From contig CADBEB010000010.1 in assembly GCA_902793605.1 (NCBI GenBank), positions 1 through 64,000 of the forward strand: a stretch of DNA of 64,000 bases. The letters run 5' to 3'. The notes under the pieces were generated by a model. It saw only the letters and a program-made list of their open reading frames with translations. It did no database searches and was not told the origin of the DNA. Within the stretch, counting starts at the first letter, position 1. Every line of letters starts with the position of its first letter. Origin of the DNA: an uncultured Eubacteriales bacterium. GTDB taxonomy: Bacteria; Bacillota; Clostridia; Christensenellales; Aristaeellaceae. Shown piece by piece: positions 1-6,980 of the stretch. The position numbers were made by a program, and so were the translations under genes.

Positions 1-552
1 TCAGCGATGTAAGATGACCGCAGGCGGAGACGTAATGGCTCCCCTGCTGACAGAATAAACAAGATCATCCCGGACTCGCAGCGGGATCGTCAGATCCGCA
101 CGTCTACGCCAGAGGGACCCTTCCGGCTCGTACAGAAGCTGAGGCACAGGCGGGTCCGGAACCGGATAGATCCCGTCCTTCCGCAGGATCTGCCGCGGCA
201 GGCCTACCCCGTCCAGATACAGGAAGCACCGGATCTTGCGGGCATAGGCTTCACAGCCCGGACCGTAGCAAACGATCAGCAGCTGATACGCCAGATACCG
301 GTGAACCGCCGGCTTGTGCGTTCCGGCAGAAGCAGCGGTCTCGTTGTAGGACGCCGGATCATCTCCGGCCCCGGGCGACAGGGACCAGTAGATCACATCG
401 GCTGAACGAGCCGGCTGCGGACTGTTCTCCGGTTCGGTATACGCCTGCCGGATCAGGGAAAGGGCCTGCTCCGACGAGGGCGGCAGACCGAGGCAGGAGC
501 AGAGCGCGTTATGGATCGCAAGCTGGAATTCACTTTCGTTTGATGTCATCAT
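1..552 (-). CDS. Phage tail terminator/neck-like protein (LIC_12616-like)
   Basis: This 183-residue protein is the last gene of the prophage head-tail block in the window and is complete: the TGA is the first three bases. I see no signal peptide or membrane segment. The composition, the central Leu-rich segment with a YGPGCEAYARKIR motif, and its position just after a gp10-like neck gene fit the small neck/tail terminator proteins of tailed phages that cap the tail tube. Its ATG overlaps the stop of a tiny upstream ORF, suggesting translational coupling. The assignment rests on gene order and general resemblance, not on a catalytic motif. Confidence 0.6.
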   Translation of the reverse strand: MMTSNESEFQLAIHNALCSCLGLPPSSEQALSLIRQAYTEPENSPQPARSADVIYWSLSPGAGDDPASYNETAASAGTHKPAVHRYLAYQLLIVCYGPGCEAYARKIRCFLYLDGVGLPRQILRKDGIYPVPDPPVPQLLYEPEGSLWRRRADLTIPLRVRDDLVYSVSRGAITSPPAVILHR

Positions 553-617
553 CTGTCCTCCGGGAGGAGATCCTTCAACTCCGCCTTCAGGTCCATAATG
601 GCATCTGCGATTTGCAT
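549..617 (-). CDS. Tiny 22-codon ORF coupled to the tail terminator gene
   Basis: An ATG at 617 opens a 22-codon frame (begins MQIADAIMDLK, ends LLPEDR) whose TGA overlaps the ATG of the next phage gene. The AAAGAGAG stretch upstream is a weak Shine-Dalgarno. It may be a short leader that couples translation, or the surviving 3' end of a longer deleted phage gene. The AT-rich stretch from about 640 to 780, upstream of it, has no other coding sign, which would fit a deletion. No function can be assigned. Confidence 0.35.
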   Translation of the reverse strand: MQIADAIMDLKAELKDLLPEDR

Positions 618-812
618 GAGCTCTCTTTTTGATTTATAATTCAAGCATTCATCGGAAGATAATCACCGGAAGATAACGTGCTATCAAATACTCAGAAATT
701 TACGAACACAAACAAACTGATTTTCAGCCCAAAGCGCTTTAACGCCTTATTAAGGGATAAAGTGAAACGCTGAATCCGGTTTGTCAGGATACCCCAGTAC
801 GCAAAACGGAAG

Positions 813-1319
813 TCATTTCTCCCTGATCCTGAAATCAAAATCGTTATACAGCTGTCCGGTATCGACCAGCGGGGTCGTGCCGGACTTTCCTTTTACCTTC
901 ACCGGTTTCCCGGAGACCGGGTTCCGGATCCAGCCGCCGGTCAGCGTCACCGGCGCGTTGGGCGGCGGGATCCCGGCATCGATATAGGCGTGGATCCCGT
1001 CCACGCCGGCCCGGCCGGATTCCTCCAGGGCGGCGGTGACGCCGGACAGGTCCCCGTCCAGGGCGGCAGCGCAGGCGTTCATCATCGCCTGCCCCATCTC
1101 CGCCCGGACGGAAGGCTTCGCCAGCGCCGGCTTCACCACCGGCCGCGCGGGAATATGCATGGCCGGGGAGCCGTGCTCATGGATCGCCAGCAGTGCCTGT
1201 GACCGGCCGCTCGCTGAACTTGTCAGCCCTACCTCCACGGTGTGTGTTGCCAGGTATTTCAGGCACTGCAGGCGATCCTGGAGCATCTTATCCGATTCGC
1301 TGATCTTCAGGGTGAGCAC
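813..1319 (-). CDS. HK97 gp10-like phage neck/virion morphogenesis protein
   Basis: This is a predicted head-tail connector (neck) protein of about 168 residues. The C-terminal half carries the family's recognisable pattern: GWIRNPVSGKPVKVKG followed by PLVDTGQLYNDFDFRIR, where the LxDTGxL motif is typical of gp10/virion-morphogenesis proteins. I place the start at GTG 1319 because AAGGAG lies at 1329-1334, nine bases upstream; the longer frame to 1448 has no ribosome binding site and would collide with the divergent small gene at 1448. It sits between the head closure gene and the tail terminator gene, the expected order. Confidence 0.7.
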   Translation of the reverse strand: MLTLKISESDKMLQDRLQCLKYLATHTVEVGLTSSASGRSQALLAIHEHGSPAMHIPARPVVKPALAKPSVRAEMGQAMMNACAAALDGDLSGVTAALEESGRAGVDGIHAYIDAGIPPPNAPVTLTGGWIRNPVSGKPVKVKGKSGTTPLVDTGQLYNDFDFRIREK

Positions 1320-1351
1320 CGGCAAAGTCTCCTTATCGTTTTTCAAAAGTA

Positions 1352-1380
1352 TTGCCAGTCGGGTTTGTGCTGCGTACATA
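1352..1380 (+). promoter_or_regulatory. Putative sigma-A promoter for the small gene at 1448
   Basis: TTGCCA (1352-1357) and TACATA (1375-1380) are separated by 17 bases on the plus strand, about 70 bases before the start of the 57-residue ORF. It points against the surrounding phage genes, so the small gene could be expressed independently. Confidence 0.45.
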
Positions 1381-1447
1381 CTTATGCCAACCGGGAAACA
1401 CCGGATGGCAGAAAGAGAACGATCAGATTTGAAAGGGGTTGAGTACA

Positions 1448-1621
1448 ATGAAGCGCAGTTTCAATAAACTGAACCTGAATGATATGAAGATCGTGAACGC
1501 CGGCTACAGGCATCAGGGAACTCATATCGGCCCGTCAGGTCCTGAGTGCTTCAGGCCTCTCAACGAAGTCCGGGGCAGGATAAAAGCACTCATTGATGCT
1601 GTCAGGTCCAGAAATATGTAA
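1448..1621 (+). CDS. Small 57-residue protein of unknown function, antisense cargo in prophage
   Basis: The ORF starts at ATG 1448 with GAAAGGGG at 1430-1437 as ribosome binding site. The product begins MKRSFNKLNLNDMKIVNAG and continues with a His/Gly/Pro-rich centre and a basic C-terminus. The N-terminal LNLNDMKIVNAG segment loosely resembles the leader of double-glycine peptides (L..L....V.GG) but lacks the GG. It is oriented opposite to the phage head genes, has a plausible promoter at 1352-1380 and is followed by an inverted repeat. I do not recognise the family; it could be a modified-peptide precursor or a lysogenic cargo gene. Confidence 0.5.
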   Translation: MKRSFNKLNLNDMKIVNAGYRHQGTHIGPSGPECFRPLNEVRGRIKALIDAVRSRNM

Positions 1622-1629
1622 GGGAACGC

Positions 1630-1688
1630 CGGGGACGGTTCCTTTGTTCCACATGCGTGGAACGTCACGGACCGTCCCCTTGTTCCGC
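1630..1688. repeat. Dispersed inverted repeat, GGGGACGGTTCC family
   Basis: A two-tier hairpin: the outer arms GGGGACGGTTCC and GGACCGTCCCC enclose a smaller stem GTTCCACATGCGTGGAAC. Copies of the same sequence family occur at 30481-30652 and 31430-31545. It lies between two convergent genes and could act as a bidirectional terminator as well as a mobile repeat. Confidence 0.7.
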
Positions 1689-1691
1689 CTG

Positions 1692-2051
1692 TCATTCCTG
1701 CAGCATGACAGCCAGCGCCTGGTAGTATCCAAACATGGCCCAGTCCCGGACCCGGACCACCCGCCAGGTCTCGCCGTTCCAACGGATCCGGTCCGGACCG
1801 GTATACGTTGAGCCGTGGTCTGATCCCAGGGACAGCGCGAAGTCTGTATAGATCGCGATAAAGGTCTCGTGCCTCTCCTCTTCCGGCAGCAGCCGGATCA
1901 TCTCCGGGGTCCCGGGATGAACGCAGCCAAGGGCGGAATACGTCCGGCTGCGTGAAGTCGTTCCCGTCGCAGAGCGGGTATAAGTCAGCCGCTCCACCGT
2001 GAAGGCGGAGCGGCCGAGTTCAGGATCAAAGATCGCAGAAGTGATATCCAT
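1692..2051 (-). CDS. Phage head closure/head-tail joining protein
   Basis: This 119-residue protein begins MDITSAIFDPELG at ATG 2051, preceded by AAAGGGGACG, so I prefer it to the upstream in-frame Met. It has the shape of small beta-rich head-completion proteins: a short N-terminal segment, a central GCVHPGTPEMIRLLPEEER loop, and a C-terminal WRVVRVRDW strand next to a YTGPDRI segment, the usual 'measured quantity then basis' pattern of connector proteins. Its position between DUF4054 and the gp10-like gene is the standard order. It should sit at the bottom of the portal to receive the tail. Confidence 0.6.
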   Translation of the reverse strand: MDITSAIFDPELGRSAFTVERLTYTRSATGTTSRSRTYSALGCVHPGTPEMIRLLPEEERHETFIAIYTDFALSLGSDHGSTYTGPDRIRWNGETWRVVRVRDWAMFGYYQALAVMLQE

Positions 2052-2184
2052 AAAACGTCCCCTTTGTGTTATACTGATCAAAGATAAAGCTTTGGAATTG
2101 CGAAACACCCGCCGCCGGGCCGGCAGTTCGTTCGTATATGATCGTCGAATCGATCATCCGGACAGGCAGACAGGAGGATAACAA

Positions 2185-2727
2185 ATGGATTGTACGGATA
2201 TCACCCTGACGTTCCGGGATGAGGCGGCCGCCTCACGCGGTCTCGAATTGCTCCGGGACATGATCAAGGCGTATTATGCCGCCCGGAAAGGCGGCATCCT
2301 GCCTGAAGAACCGGATAAAACACGGGTTTTGTGCGAGCTGTTTTTCCGCTGCCGGCCCCTGATCCGGGCCTATGATCCGGATGCGGATTTTCCCTATAAT
2401 CCGCTCGGCTTTCTGGAACTGAAAGGAAAGGAAGTCTTCCTGGACCGCTGTGCGGATCTGCAGAAGATGCCCCTGCTCCTCGACGGGATCCGGTCCAGAG
2501 ATTTCTTTCTCCAGCTCTGCGAAGCACAGGCGCTGGATGCGCCGGATACTCCCTTTGATGCCAGGTGCTTCCATGAGGAAACGGTCAGCGGTACGACATT
2601 TACCATGACCGTTTCGTATCAGGACCGCAGGTTCCACATGCGGAATGTCTATACGCTCGGTGAAGATGAGTGGGATGCCGAACCCCATGAAACAGAAAAC
2701 GTGACATGGATCGTCACAGATGAATGA
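2185..2727 (+). CDS. Unknown 180-residue cytoplasmic protein, prophage cargo
   Basis: The start ATG 2185 follows a strong AGGAGG at 2172-2177. The product is acidic, has no signal peptide or membrane segment, and contains a Phe/Cys/Arg segment (LFFRCRPLIRAYDPD) and a C-terminal beta-rich half (FTMTVSYQDRRFHMRN). It ends two bases before the convergent DUF4054 gene. An extended -10 (TGTTATACT, 2067-2075) lies upstream, overlapping the start of the opposing gene. I do not recognise the family. Its insertion between two head-connector genes on the opposite strand is typical of a lysogenic conversion (moron) gene. Confidence 0.6.
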   Translation: MDCTDITLTFRDEAAASRGLELLRDMIKAYYAARKGGILPEEPDKTRVLCELFFRCRPLIRAYDPDADFPYNPLGFLELKGKEVFLDRCADLQKMPLLLDGIRSRDFFLQLCEAQALDAPDTPFDARCFHEETVSGTTFTMTVSYQDRRFHMRNVYTLGEDEWDAEPHETENVTWIVTDE

Positions 2728-2728
2728 T

Positions 2729-3136
2729 CTACGGCATATAGACACTTCGGCTGTACAGCCTGAGCAGGCTTAACAGCTGCAGGCCGAAGGAGGTTTCCGT
2801 CAGGTCGGCAAGATCAGAAGAGGCAGATACAGAAGCAGAGGAGGCGCCGGTCGCATAAGTGACCGACACCTCCCCTGCTTTTTTGGACGCGATCTTCTGC
2901 TGAGCCTGTCCTGCCGCGGCGATGGCTGCCTTGCTGGGCGTCGTGCCGTCCGGCAGCGCCACCCGGGCATACATCGTCAGCCGGTGGGCGGTATAGAGCC
3001 GCTGGGCCTCCTCCGCGTCCTCCGGGGTAAAGGAGGAAAAACGGGCGTTCGCCTGGGCGATATAAGCCGTCATAACGATGGCGGGAGTGAAGCCCGCGAA
3101 CTGCGGGTAAAACGCAATGAATTCAGATTGGTTTAT
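2729..3136 (-). CDS. DUF4054-family phage head-tail connector, start codon apparently lost
   Basis: The protein (about 135 residues) starts in family members with Met-Asn-Gln-Ser-Glu-Phe and reads here NQSEFIAFYPQFAGF, then AYIAQANARFSS and a Ser/Ala-rich C-terminus, the DUF4054 pattern. The expected ATG is ATA (3134-3136), although a ribosome binding site (GGGAGG, about 8 bases upstream) is intact. The open frame continues upstream to an ATG at 3232, but that segment is Arg/Cys-rich and looks non-coding. Either a rare ATA start is used, the longer form is made, or the gene is dead by a start mutation. Confidence 0.65.
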   Translation of the reverse strand: MNQSEFIAFYPQFAGFTPAIVMTAYIAQANARFSSFTPEDAEEAQRLYTAHRLTMYARVALPDGTTPSKAAIAAAGQAQQKIASKKAGEVSVTYATGASSASVSASSDLADLTETSFGLQLLSLLRLYSRSVYMP

Positions 3137-3204
3137 ATCTGCTCCCTCCCTTCCGGACCGTCTCCCGCGGGCTTTAAAAAAAGGGCTGCAGCTGCAGCTC
3201 CTTA

Positions 3205-3233
3205 TTGCTTTGAAGAGCATTACGGTATACAAT
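3205..3233 (+). promoter_or_regulatory. Putative promoter for the double-glycine peptide gene
   Basis: TTGCTT (3205-3210), 17 bases, TACAAT (3228-3233). The -35 is weak, the -10 is good. It lies about 47 bases before the GTG start at 3280. Confidence 0.4.
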
Positions 3234-3279
3234 CGTTATCAGTGAACACGAAATCAACAGAATAAAGGAGGAGAAAACC

Positions 3280-3438
3280 GTGGAAGACAGGAAGAACGGA
3301 CAGAAAAGACAACCCGAAGCCCGGAGGCCTGAGGAAGACCGGGCGCGCAAGCCGATCGAGCTGGATCCTGACCAGATGGAAAAGGTCTCCGGAGGAGCCC
3401 CGTCGATCCCGCCGGAATGGCTCATGAAGGACGAATAA
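3280..3438 (+). CDS. Small 52-residue peptide with double-glycine (GG) leader motif
   Basis: A GTG start at 3280 follows a near-perfect AAAGGAGG (3264-3271). The 52 residues comprise a highly charged N-terminus (MEDRKNGQKRQPEARRPEED), then LDPDQMEKVSGG, then a short tail APSIPPEWLMKDE. The segment before GG matches the class II bacteriocin/Nif11-type leader pattern (hydrophobic, D/E, M, V, S/A, G, G) recognised by C39 peptidase ABC exporters. Cleavage after GG would release only 13 residues. No exporter or modification enzyme is visible in the window. It is followed by a strong terminator and lies opposite an LRR gene. Could be a secreted signal peptide or a precursor. Confidence 0.6.
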   Translation: MEDRKNGQKRQPEARRPEEDRARKPIELDPDQMEKVSGGAPSIPPEWLMKDE

Positions 3439-3449
3439 GGGAATATGAA

Positions 3450-3484
3450 AAAACTGCCGGGGCTGATGAAGCCCTGGCAGTTTT
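3450..3484. terminator. Bidirectional terminator between peptide and LRR genes
   Basis: A 15-pair stem (AAAACTGCCGGGGCT with AGCCCTGGCAGTTTT, one G-T wobble) and a 5-base loop. A-tract on one side and T-tract on the other let it serve both the peptide gene (plus) and the LRR gene (minus). Confidence 0.8.
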
Positions 3485-3496
3485 GCTGTTATCGGA

Positions 3497-4936
3497 TCAT
3501 TCCTCGATCATGTCGCTGAGGTCCGGCAGGCCCTTCAGGTTCGGGCACTGGTCAAAGGTGTGCGGCCCGACGGTCTCCAGATCCTCCGGCAGGGTGATGC
3601 TCTCCATGCTCTGGCAGTAGGCGAAGGCATAGTCGCCGATGATCTCCACCGGATCCGGGATCTCGATGCTCTTCAGCGCGGTGCAGCCGGCGAAGGCCCA
3701 GATGCCGATCTCCTCCAGGTCCTCCGGCAGGGTGATCTCCGTCATGGAGATGCAGCCCTGGAAGGAATAGGGATTGATCGTGTCGATCCGGTCCGACACC
3801 GCCATGCTCTTCAGGGCCGAGCAGCGGCTGAAGGCATAGGAGCCGATGTTCGCGCACTTGTCGGGAATGTTGATCGACTCAAGGGTGACGCAGCCGTCAA
3901 AGGCGTTGCTGCCGATATAGTCCACAGATTCCGGCAGTTCCATCTTCTTCAGGCTGGCGCACTCGCTGAAGGCGCCCGCGCCGATGAAGGTCAGACCTTC
4001 CGGCAGGATAACTTCCTCGAGGTTTTTGCAGTCGGTAAAGGTGTTCTTGCCGATGGTGGTGATGCCCTCGGGCAGCTGGATTCTCGTCATGCTGGCGCAG
4101 TTGCGGAACGCCATTTCACCGATAGAGGTGATCTTCTCCGGCAGACGGAGCTCCTCCAGGTTGGCGCAGTCCTGGAACGCACGCTCACCGATGGAGGTAA
4201 TGTTCTCCGGGAAGGTGATGGAGCGCAGCTGGCGGCAGCCGCTGAACGCGTCCGCGCCGATGGTCGAGATCTGGCCCGGCAGGGCGATCGACTTGAGGTT
4301 GCTGCACTGGTAGAAGGCGCGCTTGCCGATCGCACGCACAGACTCGGGAAGCTTCAACTCGGTCACGTTGTCGCACTCATAGAAGGCGGACGCGCCGATG
4401 ATCCGGACACCGTCCGGAACCTCATAGGGGCCCTTGTCCAGCAGCTTGGGATAGTAGATCAGGCGGCGGTCCTCCCGGCTGAAGAGCACGGAGCCCGACA
4501 CCAGGAGATAGGGGCTGCCTTCCGCGATGTTGATATCCGACAGGGCTTCGCACCCGGCAAAGGGATTCAGGCCGACATCCTCCATGGTGGCCGGGAGGGA
4601 TACCTCCGTCAGGTTGGGGCAGCGCTGGAAGGCATAGTCGCCCAGCGACTCCACGCCTTCGGGGATCACCAGGTCGATCAGCTCGATATTGGCCTGGAAG
4701 GCGTTCGCGCTGACCCCGGTGATCCTGATCCCGTTCAGCTCGGCGGGGATGGTCACCGAAGCCTCCTCGCCGGAATAGGTAATGATCGTGGCGGTATTGT
4801 AGCTCAGCATCGCGCAGGTATAGTACCCGCTGGTGAAGACGCTGCCGGATGCGACCGGATCCGCCGCGCAGGCAAAGGGCGCAAAGGCGCAGAGCAGAAC
4901 CACACACGCAAGCAGGCCCGCGATCATCTTTCTCAT
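3497..4936 (-). CDS. Secreted BspA-like leucine-rich-repeat protein (LRR_5), prophage-borne
   Basis: This 479-residue protein has a signal peptide (MRKMIAGLLACVVLLCAF, cleavage probably after ACA) and then about 16 BspA-type repeats of roughly 23 residues with the signature LPE.I..IG..AF..C.NL. Family members are surface-exposed adhesion or binding proteins. There is no LPxTG anchor, choline-binding repeat or lipobox, so attachment is unclear. It lies inside the head gene cluster of the prophage yet has its own promoter (4983-5011) and terminator (3450-3484). A paralogue lies just outside the prophage at 11889-13817. Probably a lysogenic conversion gene altering the host surface. Confidence 0.9.
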   Translation of the reverse strand: MRKMIAGLLACVVLLCAFAPFACAADPVASGSVFTSGYYTCAMLSYNTATIITYSGEEASVTIPAELNGIRITGVSANAFQANIELIDLVIPEGVESLGDYAFQRCPNLTEVSLPATMEDVGLNPFAGCEALSDINIAEGSPYLLVSGSVLFSREDRRLIYYPKLLDKGPYEVPDGVRIIGASAFYECDNVTELKLPESVRAIGKRAFYQCSNLKSIALPGQISTIGADAFSGCRQLRSITFPENITSIGERAFQDCANLEELRLPEKITSIGEMAFRNCASMTRIQLPEGITTIGKNTFTDCKNLEEVILPEGLTFIGAGAFSECASLKKMELPESVDYIGSNAFDGCVTLESINIPDKCANIGSYAFSRCSALKSMAVSDRIDTINPYSFQGCISMTEITLPEDLEEIGIWAFAGCTALKSIEIPDPVEIIGDYAFAYCQSMESITLPEDLETVGPHTFDQCPNLKGLPDLSDMIEE

Positions 4937-4960
4937 GCGCCTTACCCCCTCTACAGGATA

Positions 4961-5296
4961 TCAGTCATTGTCTGTATCTTTAATAATATCCTTTTTTGAA
5001 GGGTTCGTCAATTGTTTTTCTGCTCCCGGACCTGTCTTTTCCTGCGTTCTGCGGCCGGAGGAGCGTTTTCCGGAAGGATCGGCGTCCTTCATCGGATCGG
5101 CCTCCAGTTTCCTTTTCCGGATGACAGAGCCGGCGACCTCGAGGGATCCGTCGCCGAGGAGCATGTCGAAGAGCGGATCCTCGCGGATGGCCTCGGGGGC
5201 TTCCTGGAAGGTCAGGCGAGTGGAAGGGGTGATGCGGAAGATCACCGCGCCGGATGGGCTGCGGAAGTCCGCGCAGACTCTTGAAAGAATGAGCAC
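4961..5296 (-). CDS. Small phage head protein downstream of the capsid gene
   Basis: The GTG start at 5296 has a strong AGGAGGT (5303-5309). The 111-residue product begins with a compact domain (RVCADFRSPSGAVIFRITP, then EAPEAIREDPLFDMLL) and ends in a very charged Lys/Asp/Glu-rich tail. Such small proteins sit after the major capsid gene in related siphophages; their role is not settled (head decoration or head-tail joining). The longer open frame upstream runs into a repeat element and is not coding. The LRR promoter lies inside the 3' end of this gene, so the two overlap functionally. Confidence 0.6.
   Translation of the reverse strand: MLILSRVCADFRSPSGAVIFRITPSTRLTFQEAPEAIREDPLFDMLLGDGSLEVAGSVIRKRKLEADPMKDADPSGKRSSGRRTQEKTGPGAEKQLTNPSKKDIIKDTDND
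4983..5011 (-). promoter_or_regulatory. Sigma-A promoter of the prophage LRR gene
   Basis: On the minus strand TTGACG (5006-5011), a 17-base spacer and TATTAT (4983-4988), about 47 bases before the LRR start. It gives this cargo gene expression independent of the phage late operon. Confidence 0.75.
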
Positions 5297-5334
5297 TTCA
5301 GTACCTCCTGAAATACAGAAAATAAATGCGGCGG

Positions 5335-5445
5335 GGGGGAGATTTCTCCGCTCCGTCGCAAGCGACTCCGGTCGAAATGACACAATGAATGCGGCGGGAA
5401 GAGATTTCTCCGCTCCGCCGCAGGCGACTCCGGTCGAAATGACAC
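5335..5445. repeat. Tandem pair of dispersed repeats ending in AATGACAC
   Basis: Two copies, 62 bases apart, of GAGATTTCTCCGCTCC followed by a small stem (TCGCAAGCGA or CCGCAGGCGA region) and CGGTCGAAATGACAC. The same family occurs at 8081-8171, 57961-58068 and 61394-61606. It sits between the capsid gene and the next head gene. Confidence 0.8.
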
Positions 5446-5462
5446 CGGGGCGGGTTATGATC

Positions 5463-6416
5463 TCAAATCGCGTCCATGTAGCGGACAGTACTGGGGTAAA
5501 GAAACCGGACCTCGCTGAACTGGGCGAAGTACGGGATCTTGATGCGCATTTCGGCATACTCCGTGTTCATGCGGCGCAAGGGCTGGGTGAGGTTGAAGCA
5601 GATGCGGTCCACCCGGTTCATGTAAACCACCATGCGGTCGGAGCGGCTGCTGCCGGCACGGGAACACCACTTGCAGGGAGAGATCGTCAGCTCGCCGCCC
5701 TGCTGCGCGGTCAGGTTGTTCTCCAGCACGTAGGTCAGGATGGAGCGCTCGGAGTCGTCGGACACCTTCCTGGTGACCAGGGCGCCAAACTGCTCCACCG
5801 GGACCAGGATATGGTTCGGCAGGGCGTCCGAGGAGCAGTCGTTGTCCTTCCAGAGGGCGGATATCGCCGAGTTGATATCGTTCAGGATCTCGTCGGCCGT
5901 CTTCTGGCTCCAGCGGGTGCCGCCGCCGGCTGCCGTCGCGGCGGAGATCCGCGCGATGGCCGGGTTGTTGACCAGGCCGGTGGAGTTCACCTTTTCAAAG
6001 CCCTGGTACACATTCCGGTCGATGAGCTTGTCGCAGTGGAGCCCCTTGTTCAGGAAGGTTTCCGGATCACGGCCGACCTGCTCCATCTTCTCCCTTTCCA
6101 TGGTGGAAAAGGACATGTATTCGGCAAAGTTGAAGGTGCGGGCCACGGATTTGGACATGTCCGCCTGGATCACGGGGATATCGTTGGCCGCTTCAAAGAA
6201 GAGGTTGTCGTCCTCCCCGCCGGTGGAGGCATAGGTCACATCCACCGAAGCGATGGACTCGATGATCCCGCCGCCGGTGATGACCGGCATATCCCGGGGC
6301 CAGTCCGTGCCGGAGAGCGGCTCGAGGATATTCTCGTCCACTTTCTCCAGTTCCTTCATCAGGAAGGTATAGGAATCGCCGACCGCCAGGCGGCGGGCGA
6401 AAGGGGCTGTATTCAT
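5463..6416 (-). CDS. Phage major capsid protein (DUF2184-like)
   Basis: At 317 residues this is the size of HK97-fold capsid proteins of the DUF2184 group, which polymerise into the icosahedral head. The N-terminus (MNTAPFARRLAVGDSYTF) lacks a long scaffold domain. Recognisable parts are the E-loop-like region rich in acidic and Phe residues (GEDDNLFFEAANDIPV) and a C-terminal segment with basic residues and a final strand (IPYFAQFSEVRFLYP). It follows the cement protein and DUF2213 genes as in related phages. A proteolytic maturation site is not obvious. Confidence 0.75.
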   Translation of the reverse strand: MNTAPFARRLAVGDSYTFLMKELEKVDENILEPLSGTDWPRDMPVITGGGIIESIASVDVTYASTGGEDDNLFFEAANDIPVIQADMSKSVARTFNFAEYMSFSTMEREKMEQVGRDPETFLNKGLHCDKLIDRNVYQGFEKVNSTGLVNNPAIARISAATAAGGGTRWSQKTADEILNDINSAISALWKDNDCSSDALPNHILVPVEQFGALVTRKVSDDSERSILTYVLENNLTAQQGGELTISPCKWCSRAGSSRSDRMVVYMNRVDRICFNLTQPLRRMNTEYAEMRIKIPYFAQFSEVRFLYPSTVRYMDAI

Positions 6417-6441
6417 GCTTATCTGTCCTCCCTTGAGCAGC

Positions 6442-6966
6442 TTACTGTATGTTCCGGGTCGTGATGAGCAGTTCCGAGCAGGGACGGTTGTTGCCCTGCG
6501 GCGTCCGCATCTTCACGTTCTCCAGCAGAAAGGTTTCGCCTTCCTCTCCGGCTTCCGGGACCAGCGCGCCGTCCGACACGCGGAGCCAGACGCTGCCGCC
6601 CGGCAGGAAGCCGACCGACGTCTCGGCCGCGATACAGCCGCGGACAAGGACCTCGACGACCTCGCCGGTATTCCAGGCGCCCGACTGGTCGGAGCGGATC
6701 GAGCTCATGTCCTGCCGGGCCGGATAGGTATCCGGCGTTTTGCCCGCCGAACGGACGGCGAAGCCCACGAACGACGCAAACGTCTGCGCGGGGGAAGCGT
6801 CCGGGTCGTAGGCGGCGACGCCCTCGCCGTCGGCCGTCAGGAAGACGGGGGCTCCGAAGGGGATCGCTTCGGCGCCGCCGTTTTTCATGGAAACGACGAT
6901 ATCGTCGACGGACCGGGAGATCGCTCCCGGCCAGCCGATGTCAAAGGTGGAAAGGACTTTGCCCAT
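6442..6966 (-). CDS. Phage structural cement/decoration protein (gp24/DUF2190-like)
   Basis: This 174-residue protein stabilises the outside of the capsid in related phages. It has the beta-rich composition and the features of the family: an N-terminal segment GWPGAISRSVDDIVVS, a PFGAPVFLTADGEGV strand pair, AAYDPDASP, a VGFAVRSA strand and the later VEVLVRGCIAA strand. The gene starts at 6966 close to the end of the DUF2213 gene and precedes the capsid gene. The identification relies on this pattern and on gene order. Confidence 0.7.
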   Translation of the reverse strand: MGKVLSTFDIGWPGAISRSVDDIVVSMKNGGAEAIPFGAPVFLTADGEGVAAYDPDASPAQTFASFVGFAVRSAGKTPDTYPARQDMSSIRSDQSGAWNTGEVVEVLVRGCIAAETSVGFLPGGSVWLRVSDGALVPEAGEEGETFLLENVKMRTPQGNNRPCSELLITTRNIQ

Positions 6967-6980
6967 CGATCGATACCTCC

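Noticed and set aside
3560..4999. 479-codon plus-strand frame opposite the LRR gene
   Set aside because: Mirror image of a repetitive gene; Ala/Gly/Asp/Arg-rich with no motifs.
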